From Lysobacteraceae bacterium (GTDB lineage Bacteria; Pseudomonadota; Gammaproteobacteria; Xanthomonadales; Rhodanobacteraceae): 18,837 nt of DNA. The notes under the pieces were generated by a model. That model worked only from the letters and a program-made list of their open reading frames with translations. It was not told the origin of the DNA and did not search any database. The stretch spans positions 1-18,837 of the forward strand of contig JAGWZT010000009.1 in assembly GCA_018971925.1 (NCBI GenBank), in the 5' to 3' direction. Both the position numbers and the translations under genes were made by a program. Below are positions 7,295-12,810 of this stretch, in pieces; position 1 is the first letter of the stretch; the number at the start of each line of letters is the position of its first letter.

Positions 7295-7909
7295 ATGACG
7301 CTGACGCCGAACCTGACCCTCCGCGACGTGCGTGCGAGCGACCTCGCCGCCGTGATGGGGCTCAACAACACCGCCGGTTCATCCATCCTGCCGATGGACG
7401 CACCGCAACTGAACCATCTTTACCAGCACGCCGATTATTTTCGCGTCGCCGAGGTGGACGGCCACCTGGCCGGCTTCCTGATCGCGCTGCGCGACTCGGC
7501 GCCGCACGCCAGCTCCAACTTCCAGTGGTTTCGCGGGCACTGCGAGCACTTCGTGTACATCGACCGCGTGGTCGTCGGTGACCTGCATCGCGGCCACGGA
7601 CTCGGCCGCACGTTCTACGCCGATGTGCAGAGCTACGCCGAAGTACGCTCGCCCAACCTCGCCTGCGAAGTGTTCCTGGAACCGCGCGACGATGTTGCCG
7701 TGTTGTTCCACGGCATCTTCGGGTTCCACGAAGCCGGGCAGCAAGTGATGCCCGAGTCGGGCCGCCGCGTCAGTCTGCTGCTCAAGGAACTCGACTGCCA
7801 TGCGTTCGTGCGCGACGCCTATCCCGATGGGCTGCCCGCGCTGTCGTGGCTGACGCCGCGCGACCTGCCGGACGGCGAACCGCAGCTGCGCGCGGCGGGA
7901 CGGGCGTGA
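7295..7909 (+). CDS. GNAT family N-acetyltransferase (COG3818-like)
   Basis: This 204-residue protein has the GNAT acetyl-CoA site RVVVGDLHRGHGLGRTFY at 91-108, with the RGHGLG turn at 99-104, and the motif B region LFHGIFGFHEAGQQ at 137-150. The pattern of an early YFRVAEVDGHLAGFLIAL followed by NFQWF and YIDRVVV resembles the predicted-acetyltransferase group COG3818, whose substrate is unknown. I chose the ATG at 7295 because the family fold begins there; in-frame ATGs at 7244 and 7247 would add 16-17 residues and would fit a leaderless transcript. A purine-rich GGAAG lies 14 bases before 7295. The tail after about residue 168 is longer than the fold needs. The stop overlaps the GTG start of minC as GTGA, so it is probably translated together with the division genes. 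Confidence 0.9.
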   Translation: MTLTPNLTLRDVRASDLAAVMGLNNTAGSSILPMDAPQLNHLYQHADYFRVAEVDGHLAGFLIALRDSAPHASSNFQWFRGHCEHFVYIDRVVVGDLHRGHGLGRTFYADVQSYAEVRSPNLACEVFLEPRDDVAVLFHGIFGFHEAGQQVMPESGRRVSLLLKELDCHAFVRDAYPDGLPALSWLTPRDLPDGEPQLRAAGRA

Positions 7910-8673
7910 GCGCGCGCCCGTCCGGCGCCAGCGCCGAAATCCTGGAAGCCGCCGATCTGCGTTTCGGCCAGGTCGGCATCGCCAGCGTGCGTGTACGCAG
8001 TTCCGATCCCGCCGCACTGCGCGCCGCCATCGAAGTTCGCGTACGCGAGGCGCCCGCGCTGTTCGAACGCGCGCCGGTGGTGGTGGATTTGTCCTTCCTG
8101 ACGCCGCAACCCGGCGAGGATGCCGCGCGCGCGTTGCTCGATGCGGTGCGCGGTGCCGGCATGCTGCCGGTCGGATTGGCCTACGGCGATGAAGCCACCG
8201 ATGAACTGGCGCGCCGGCTGGGGCTTCCGCTGATCGCGAAATTCCGTGCCCAGTACGAACGCGCAGAGCGCACGGCTTCGAACGACGAACCCATGCCGCA
8301 CGCGACTGCCGCCGCGCAACCGGTTGCGGCAGCGAGCGCGGACCCGGTCACCGCGCTGCAGCACCACCAGCAGGTGCGCACCGGCCAGCAGGTTTACGCG
8401 CAGGGCTGCGATCTCGTCGTGGTCGGCACGGTGGCGAACGGCGCCGAAGTGCTGGCCGACGGCAACATCCACGTGTACGGTGCATTGCGCGGGCGTGCCT
8501 TCGCCGGCGCACTGGGCGACAAGGCTGCGCGAATCTTCTGCGGCGAGTTTCGCGCGGAAATCGTTTCGATCGCGGGCCATTACCGCGTGTTCGAGGAACT
8601 GCCGAAGGAATACGCAGGCAAGGCCGTGCAGATCCGGCTGGAACAGGAACGCTTGCAGATCGCGCGCCTCTAG
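7906..8673 (+). CDS. minC: Septum site-determining protein MinC
   Basis: This 255-residue protein starts at a GTG that overlaps the GNAT stop. The N-terminal domain (about 11-115) holds the FtsZ-antagonising fold, with APVVVDLSFL and GMLPVGLAYG. An Ala/Pro-rich linker (about 125-150) leads to the C-terminal beta-helix (about 150-255), with TGQQVYAQGCDLVVVGTV and the classic GNIHVYGALRGRAFAG, which dimerises and binds MinD. MinC blocks FtsZ ring assembly away from mid-cell. A longer reading from 7846 exists, but its first 20 residues overlap the GNAT gene and lack family character. minD and minE follow in the usual order. Confidence 0.96.
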   Translation: MSARPSGASAEILEAADLRFGQVGIASVRVRSSDPAALRAAIEVRVREAPALFERAPVVVDLSFLTPQPGEDAARALLDAVRGAGMLPVGLAYGDEATDELARRLGLPLIAKFRAQYERAERTASNDEPMPHATAAAQPVAAASADPVTALQHHQQVRTGQQVYAQGCDLVVVGTVANGAEVLADGNIHVYGALRGRAFAGALGDKAARIFCGEFRAEIVSIAGHYRVFEELPKEYAGKAVQIRLEQERLQIARL

Positions 8674-8684
8674 ACAGCCAGACT

Positions 8685-8720
8685 TTGACAAGGCATTCAG
8701 GCGCAACCCGAATAATCGGG
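8685..8720 (+). promoter_or_regulatory. Candidate minD promoter with overlapping palindrome
   Basis: A perfect -35 TTGACA (8685-8690) is followed by AATAAT (8711-8716). The 20-base spacer is longer than ideal. The -10 sits inside the exact palindrome CCCGA-ATAA-TCGGG (8707-8720), which could be an operator or a small hairpin. It lies in the 97-base gap between minC and minD, so minDE may have transcription of their own. Confidence 0.45.
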
Positions 8721-8758
8721 CCGGCGCGCCGCATATTCATTCACCACCCAGCACCCAT

Positions 8759-8762
8759 GGAG
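8759..8762 (+). promoter_or_regulatory. Ribosome binding site deciding the TTG start of minD
   Basis: GGAG lies 8 bases before the TTG at 8771. The overlapping ATG at 8757 is in another frame and reaches a stop after five codons, so it cannot be the start of minD. Confidence 0.7.
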
Positions 8763-8770
8763 CCAATCCC

Positions 8771-9583
8771 TTGAGCGAAACCATCGTCATCACTTCCGGC
8801 AAGGGCGGCGTCGGCAAGACCACGACGTCCGCCTCGCTCAGCGTAGGCCTCGCACAGCGCGGCCACAAGACCGCGGTCATCGACTTCGATGTCGGCCTGC
8901 GCAACCTCGATCTCATCATGGGCTGCGAACGCCGCGTGGTGTACGACTTCGTCAACGTGATCCAGGGCGAAGCCTCGCTGAAGCAGGCATTGATCCGCGA
9001 CAAGCGCCACGACAATCTATTTGTCCTGGCGGCGTCGCAGACCCGCGACAAGGACGCGCTGACGCAGGACGGCGTCGGCCGCGTGCTGGACGAATTGAAG
9101 CAGGACAGCTTCGACTACATCATCTGCGATTCGCCGGCCGGTATCGAAAAAGGCGCGCACCTCGCGATGTATTTCTCCGATCGCGCCGTGGTGGTGGTGA
9201 ACCCGGAAGTGTCCAGCGTGCGCGACTCCGATCGCATCCTCGGCTTGTTGTCTTCCAAGACCCGGCGCGCCGAAAAAGGCGAAGGCGCCGGCTCGCAACA
9301 CCTGCTGCTCACGCGCTACAACCCGGTGCGCGTCGAAGCCGGCGAGATGATGAGCGTAACGGATGTGGAGGAAATCCTCGGCATCCCGGTGCTGGGCGTG
9401 ATCCCCGAATCGGAAAACGTGCTGGCGGCGTCCAACTCCGGCGTGCCGGTGATCCACGACGCAAGTTCGATTGCGGGGCAAGCCTACGCCGATGCGGTGT
9501 CCCGCCTGCTGGGTGAAGACGTATCGATGCGATTCCTTGACGCGCCAAAGAAGGGTTTCTTCAAGCGCATGTTCGGAACCTGA
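8771..9583 (+). CDS. minD: Septum site-determining ATPase MinD
   Basis: The 270-residue product matches the usual MinD length only if translation starts at the TTG at 8771, giving the expected opening (M)SETIVITSGKGGVGKTT. The deviant Walker A motif KGGVGKTT is at residues 11-18, with the signature lysine K11 and K16. Further cues are DFDVGLRNLDLIMGCERRVVYDF, the Walker B-type DYIICDSPAGIE, and the C-terminal amphipathic membrane-targeting helix KKGFFKRMFG (260-269). ATP-bound MinD dimerises on the inner membrane, recruits MinC and is released by MinE. The frame is open upstream into minC's region but without MinD-like sequence. minE follows after 11 bases. Confidence 0.97.
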   Translation: MSETIVITSGKGGVGKTTTSASLSVGLAQRGHKTAVIDFDVGLRNLDLIMGCERRVVYDFVNVIQGEASLKQALIRDKRHDNLFVLAASQTRDKDALTQDGVGRVLDELKQDSFDYIICDSPAGIEKGAHLAMYFSDRAVVVVNPEVSSVRDSDRILGLLSSKTRRAEKGEGAGSQHLLLTRYNPVRVEAGEMMSVTDVEEILGIPVLGVIPESENVLAASNSGVPVIHDASSIAGQAYADAVSRLLGEDVSMRFLDAPKKGFFKRMFGT

Positions 9584-9594
9584 GGACCAAAGCG

Positions 9595-9870
9595 ATGAGC
9601 CTGCTCGATTTCCTGCGTCCGCGCCCGAAGAACACCGCCAACATCGCGCGCGAGCGCCTGCGCATCATCGTCGCGCAGGAACGCGCAACCCGTGACGGAC
9701 CTGACTACCTGCCGCTGCTGCGCAACGAATTGCTGGAAGTGATCCGCAAGTACGTGCACGTCGATCCCGATGCCGTCCAGGTCAACCTGGAACGCGGCAA
9801 CGACGGCGAGGTGCTGGAACTGTCGGTGGCGCTGCCGGAAGCTGGTCGCGCAACAGGAACCAGCGGCTGA
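9595..9870 (+). CDS. minE: Cell division topological specificity factor MinE
   Basis: This 91-residue protein has the N-terminal amphipathic segment MSLLDFLRPR (membrane binding), the MinD-contact helix ARERLRIIVAQER (18-30) and the beta-rich topological-specificity domain (about 36-83, with LPLLRNELLEVIRKYV). MinE stimulates MinD ATPase activity and drives the pole-to-pole oscillation that restricts MinC to the poles. A GAGG that overlaps the minD stop gives it a Shine-Dalgarno sequence 9 bases before the ATG. It ends the min operon; a repeat element begins 35 bases later. Confidence 0.97.
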   Translation: MSLLDFLRPRPKNTANIARERLRIIVAQERATRDGPDYLPLLRNELLEVIRKYVHVDPDAVQVNLERGNDGEVLELSVALPEAGRATGTSG

Positions 9871-9904
9871 AGCCCGGACTCGGGACTGGCGTAACGCTCA
9901 GGTC

Positions 9905-10021
9905 GTCATTCCGGGGCTGCGCGGAACCCGGAATCCATTTTGATTCTGGTCTTTCGTTGAGTGCGGAAAATGGATTACTCGCGCCGTCCGTGGCGCTCAC
10001 CCTGCGGACCGCCGGGATGAC
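9905..10021. repeat. MITE/REP-like palindromic element
   Basis: Outer ends GTCATTCCGG (9905-9914) and CCGGGATGAC (10012-10021) are inverted with one mismatch. Inner AATCCATTTT (9932-9941) and AAAATGGATT (9967-9976) are perfectly inverted. The GTCATTCCGG...GGAATCCA form is a common dispersed intergenic repeat of Xanthomonadales-type genomes (from general knowledge). It fills the gap between minE and the HExxH gene. Confidence 0.75.
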
Positions 10022-10025
10022 AGCC

Positions 10026-10553
10026 ATGCAAAGACAAATGCCCCACGCGGAACAAACCAGACAAGGCTGCGTCCTGCGCATTGCGGATGTCGGCTTCAGC
10101 CCTTGCGCGGAGCTGCTCGCGCGGCACGGACTGGAACTGGTGCGCGTTGCAAACAATGCGCCGATCCCCGGCAGTTACTGGGGCGAACCCGAAGCCGGCG
10201 TGATCGCATCGAAGGTTTACGCGCGCGCCGACACGCCGGTGCATTCCCTGCTGCATGAGACCTGCCACCTGCTGGTCGCCGATCCTGCGCGGCGCGCGTC
10301 CATCCACACCGACGCCAGCGATTCTCTGGAAGAAGAAGATGCCACCTGCTACCTGCAGATCGTGCTGGCTGGCGACCTGCCCGGTTTCGGACGCGAACGC
10401 GCGCTGGCCGACATGGACGCGTGGGGTTACTCGTTCCGGCTCGGCTCCGCGCGTGCGTGGTTCGAAGGCGATGCCGAGGATGCGCTTGCGTTTCTGGAAG
10501 CGCGGGAATTGTTGCCAGGTGCCAGCAAGCGGGAGCCGAATCGTTCGCGCTGA
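10026..10553 (+). CDS. Small HExxH (zincin-like) hypothetical protein
   Basis: I do not recognise a named family. The 175-residue product carries HSLLHETCHLLV, a zinc-metallopeptidase-type HExxH at residues 77-81, followed about 21-25 residues later by LEEEDATCYLQ (101-111). That spacing and style recall the third-ligand glutamate of ImmA/IrrE-type and other zincins. There is no signal peptide or membrane segment, so it is probably cytosolic. The frame opens at 9957 inside the repeat; the ATG at 10026 is the first one beyond it, and 10038 is also possible, with neither having a strong Shine-Dalgarno sequence. The last codons and the stop lie in the next repeat. It sits alone between minE and the fluoride operon. 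Peptidase activity is an inference from the motif only. Confidence 0.75.
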   Translation: MQRQMPHAEQTRQGCVLRIADVGFSPCAELLARHGLELVRVANNAPIPGSYWGEPEAGVIASKVYARADTPVHSLLHETCHLLVADPARRASIHTDASDSLEEEDATCYLQIVLAGDLPGFGRERALADMDAWGYSFRLGSARAWFEGDAEDALAFLEARELLPGASKREPNRSR

Positions 10554-10624
10554 GCGTAACGAACGCAGCGAATGAAGTCGAAGCGCTCGATCCTTCGACT
10601 TCCTCGCTCCCCTCAAAGCGCGGA
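10542..10624. repeat. REP-like repeat, same family as 3380-3475
   Basis: CGTTCGCGCTGAGCGTAACG and GAAGTCGAAGCGC match, with few changes, the reverse complement of the right arm of the element at 3380-3475. A facing arm, CCTTCGACTTCCTCGC then CTCAAAGCGCGG, follows at 10582-10623. It covers the last codons and stop of the HExxH gene. Confidence 0.65.
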
Positions 10625-10713
10625 CGTCCATGGGCGATCCCCGCGCCGCACCTTTGGCGCTACGCCCGGGAGGAACGGATTCCCTGGTTGGCCGTGACCC
10701 TTGCTGCGAGTGC

Positions 10714-10744
10714 TTGACGCCACGACGCGAAGCTCGGCTACCAT
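10714..10744 (+). promoter_or_regulatory. Promoter of the fluoride operon
   Basis: -35 TTGACG (10714-10719) and -10 TACCAT (10739-10744) have a 19-base spacer. The predicted start near 10751 is just before the riboswitch aptamer, as expected. The stretch 10625-10713 before it shows nothing I can name. Confidence 0.5.
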
Positions 10745-10754
10745 ACGCCGACAC

Positions 10755-10813
10755 GCAAGGGAGATGGCATGCCTCCCCGAACCGCCGGCATTCCGGCTGA
10801 TGATGCCTACGCC
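10755..10813 (+). promoter_or_regulatory. Fluoride riboswitch aptamer (crcB motif)
   Basis: The order GGGAGATGG, CCTCCC, AACCGCC and GCTGATGATGCCTAC matches the crcB RNA consensus. All helices can be paired by eye: P1 GGGAG (10759-10763) with CTCCC (10773-10777); the hairpin GCCGG (10784-10788) with CCGGC (10793-10797) around CATT; and the pseudoknot GGCAT (10766-10770) with ATGCC (10803-10807). The fluoride-binding RNA lies 86 bases before crcB, its classic target. It should turn the operon on when fluoride is bound. Confidence 0.93.
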
Positions 10814-10835
10814 ACCGGGTTCCGGCGCGTAGGTG
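10804..10835 (+). promoter_or_regulatory. Predicted switching hairpin of the riboswitch
   Basis: CCTACGC (10806-10812) pairs perfectly with GCGTAGG (10827-10833), extended by two G-U pairs. It uses bases of the pseudoknot strand ATGCC, so the two folds exclude each other. No T run follows, so control is probably not a simple terminator. A further stem GTG(C)GGTC/GACCAC (10857-10873) lies just before the GGAG at 10882. Confidence 0.55.
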
Positions 10836-10898
10836 TTGCGTTCCGAAGCGCAGCGCGTGCGGTCCCCGACCACCTTCCCACGGAGTCGGATACTCGAC

Positions 10899-11291
10899 AT
10901 GCTGATCTACGCCCTGCTCGCCACCGGTTGCGGTGCCTTCCTCGGCGCGTGCCTGCGCTACATGTTCGGCGTCTGGTTCAACCCGATCTTCCCCACCATG
11001 CCGCTGGGCACGCTCGCCGCCAATCTATTGGGCGGCCTGTTGATGGGGCTGATCCTCGGCGCGTTCGCGCAGTTCCAGTCGCTGTCGCCCGAAACGCGCG
11101 TGTTCGTCACCACCGGATTCCTGGGCGGACTGACCACCTTCTCGACGTTTTCCGGCGAAACGGTCACTCTGCTGCTGCGCGGCCAATACGGCTGGACGTT
11201 CGGCATCATCGGCGTACACGTTATCGGCACGCTCGGGATGACACTCTTGGGTTTCGCGCTGATGCAGGGCCTGTTGAGGCACTTTGCATGA
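10899..11291 (+). CDS. crcB: Fluoride ion channel CrcB/FluC
   Basis: This 130-residue protein has four membrane helices (about 2-22, 36-57, 66-88, 101-123). It carries the Fluc hallmarks GTLAANLLGG (37-46, with the conserved Asn42) and GFLGGLTTFSTFS (73-85), the phenylalanine-rich pore motif. Fluc proteins form dual-topology dimers in the inner membrane and export fluoride down its gradient. The start at 10899 is chosen because the family begins there and because an upstream GTG lies in the riboswitch. A GGAG is at 10882-10885, 13 bases away, which is rather distant. The fluoride riboswitch directly upstream confirms the role. Its stop overlaps the next gene as ATGA. Confidence 0.97.
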   Translation: MLIYALLATGCGAFLGACLRYMFGVWFNPIFPTMPLGTLAANLLGGLLMGLILGAFAQFQSLSPETRVFVTTGFLGGLTTFSTFSGETVTLLLRGQYGWTFGIIGVHVIGTLGMTLLGFALMQGLLRHFA

Positions 11292-11629
11292 ACGATTCCA
11301 CTCCTACCGAAGGCGTGTACCTGCGCTTCTTCGTGCATGAAAACCGCCGTCACGGCGGCATGTTGCTCTACGACTGGCTGCTCGCGGAAGCGAAGAAGCT
11401 GGGCTTGTCCGGCGGCACCGCGTTCCGCTCGATCGCGGGTTACGGTCGCCACGGCGTCACCCACGAAGCGCATTTCCTGGAACTGGCCGGGCAGGAAACG
11501 GTGCGGGTGGATTTCGTGGTGGCGCGCGACGCCGCCGACCGAATGCTCGCGCGCGTGCGCGAGGAAAACCTGCAGATGTTCTACGCGATGCTGCCGGCCG
11601 AGTTCGGCACCCTCGACGGTTCCAGGTGA
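11288..11629 (+). CDS. DUF190 domain protein, fluoride-operon partner
   Basis: This 113-residue soluble protein contains GVYLRFFVHENRRHGGMLLYDWLLAEAKKLGLSG near the start and GYGRHGVTHEAHFLELAG in the middle. That is the DUF190 family, whose members have a PII-like ferredoxin fold and are often encoded beside crcB. The biochemical role is not settled; regulation of or association with the channel is a guess based on neighbourhood. It overlaps crcB by 4 bases (ATGA) and the MFS gene by 4 bases (GTGA). The first helix VxRFFxxE and the C-terminal MFYAMLPAEFG are intact and the length is normal. Confidence 0.9.
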   Translation: MNDSTPTEGVYLRFFVHENRRHGGMLLYDWLLAEAKKLGLSGGTAFRSIAGYGRHGVTHEAHFLELAGQETVRVDFVVARDAADRMLARVREENLQMFYAMLPAEFGTLDGSR

Positions 11630-12810
11630 GCGCAACGACCGCGCAGCAGCGTCACGGGACCGCGTTGACCTTCGTCGTGCTGATCGGCGTGGTCAGTCTG
11701 TTCGCGGACATGACCTACGAAGGTTCGCGCTCGATCTGGGGGCCGTTCCTCGGCACGCTGGGCGCGACTGGCGCGATCATCGGGCTGGTCGCGGGAGGCG
11801 GCGAGTTGCTCGGCTACCTGTTGCGCCTCTTCACCGGCGCACTGGCGGACAAGACGCAGCGTTACTGGACGATCACCATCGCCGGTTACGCGATCAACCT
11901 GCTCGCGGTGCCCGCACTTGCGCTCGCGGGCAACTGGCCGGTCGCGGCGGGCCTGGTGATCCTCGAACGCAGCGGCAAGGCGCTGCGCACGCCGGCGCGC
12001 GACGCGATGCTCTCGTACGCCGCGAAGGACATGGGCGGTGCGGGCTGGGCGTTCGGCCTGCACGAGGCGCTGGATTCCATCGGTGCGGTGCTGGGTCCGC
12101 TGATCGCGGCGCTGGTGTTGTTCCTCCACGGTGGCTACCGGCACGCGTTCGCATGGTTGTTGCTGCCGGCAATCGGTGCTCTCGCAACGCTCGTGATCGC
12201 ACGCATCAAGTTCCCGCAACCCCGGGATCTCGATCCCCGCCCCGCACCCGAGCTTGATGACGCGCGCGCGCTGCGCGACCTGAAGATTTTCCTGATCGCG
12301 ACCGCACTGATCGCGGCGGGCTATTCCGATTTCGCGCTGATCGCGTTCCACCTCGCGCGTGACCACGTTGTGGCGAGTGACGTGGTGCCCACACTGTACG
12401 CGGTGGCCAGCCTGGCGGGCGGGCTCATTGCCCTGCTGATGGGCAAGCTGTTCGACAAGCAAGGCCTGTCGATCTTGCTGCGGACAACCCTGGGGCCCGC
12501 GTTGTACGCACCGTTGGTGTTCCTCGGCGGCCCGTGGCTCGCGCTCGCGGGCATGGCCTTGTGGGGCATCGGTTTCGGCGCGCACGATTCGCTGTTCCGC
12601 GCCGCGGTGGCGCAACGCATCCCGCGCGAGCGCCGCGCCACGGTCATGGGCGTGTTCAATGCGATTTACGGCACCGCATGGTTCGCCGGCAGCGTCCTGC
12701 TCGGCGTGTTGTACGATATCAATCCGCTCTACACGGTGATCGCCGCACTGGTGTTGCAGCTCGCCGCGTGCCCGCTGTTGTGGAGCCTTCGCAACGGGAG
12801 CGCACGATGA
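11626..12810 (+). CDS. MFS transporter in the fluoride operon
   Basis: This 394-residue inner-membrane protein has about 11-12 hydrophobic helices. It opens on SLFADMTYEGSRSIWGPFL (24-42), and the first cytosolic loop is FTGALADKTQRYW (69-81), an MFS motif-A-like loop. ERSGKALRTPARDAMLS (114-130) is the conserved helix 4 region of a poorly characterised MFS branch. The second half has GKLFDKQGLSILLR. The substrate is unknown. It starts at GTG overlapping the DUF190 stop and ends in an ATGA overlap with the CFA gene. It has no promoter or terminator of its own, so it should be expressed from the fluoride riboswitch promoter. A role in efflux or repair linked to fluoride is inference from position alone. 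Confidence 0.9.
   Translation: MSATTAQQRHGTALTFVVLIGVVSLFADMTYEGSRSIWGPFLGTLGATGAIIGLVAGGGELLGYLLRLFTGALADKTQRYWTITIAGYAINLLAVPALALAGNWPVAAGLVILERSGKALRTPARDAMLSYAAKDMGGAGWAFGLHEALDSIGAVLGPLIAALVLFLHGGYRHAFAWLLLPAIGALATLVIARIKFPQPRDLDPRPAPELDDARALRDLKIFLIATALIAAGYSDFALIAFHLARDHVVASDVVPTLYAVASLAGGLIALLMGKLFDKQGLSILLRTTLGPALYAPLVFLGGPWLALAGMALWGIGFGAHDSLFRAAVAQRIPRERRATVMGVFNAIYGTAWFAGSVLLGVLYDINPLYTVIAALVLQLAACPLLWSLRNGSAR

Noticed and set aside
7156..7386. N-terminal 77-codon extension of the histidine kinase to the ATG at 7386
   Set aside because: It would overlap the divergent GNAT gene, is Arg-rich and lacks kinase-family sequence.
7819..8706. Minus-strand 295-codon frame over minC
   Set aside because: Shadow frame; minC on the plus strand is certain.
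9885..9904. Short CCCG/CGGG hairpin after minE as a terminator
   Set aside because: Only four pairs and no T run.
10769..11287. Upstream extension of the DUF190 reading frame across crcB
   Set aside because: It reads through the riboswitch and crcB out of frame; the DUF190 family begins at the ATG at 11288.
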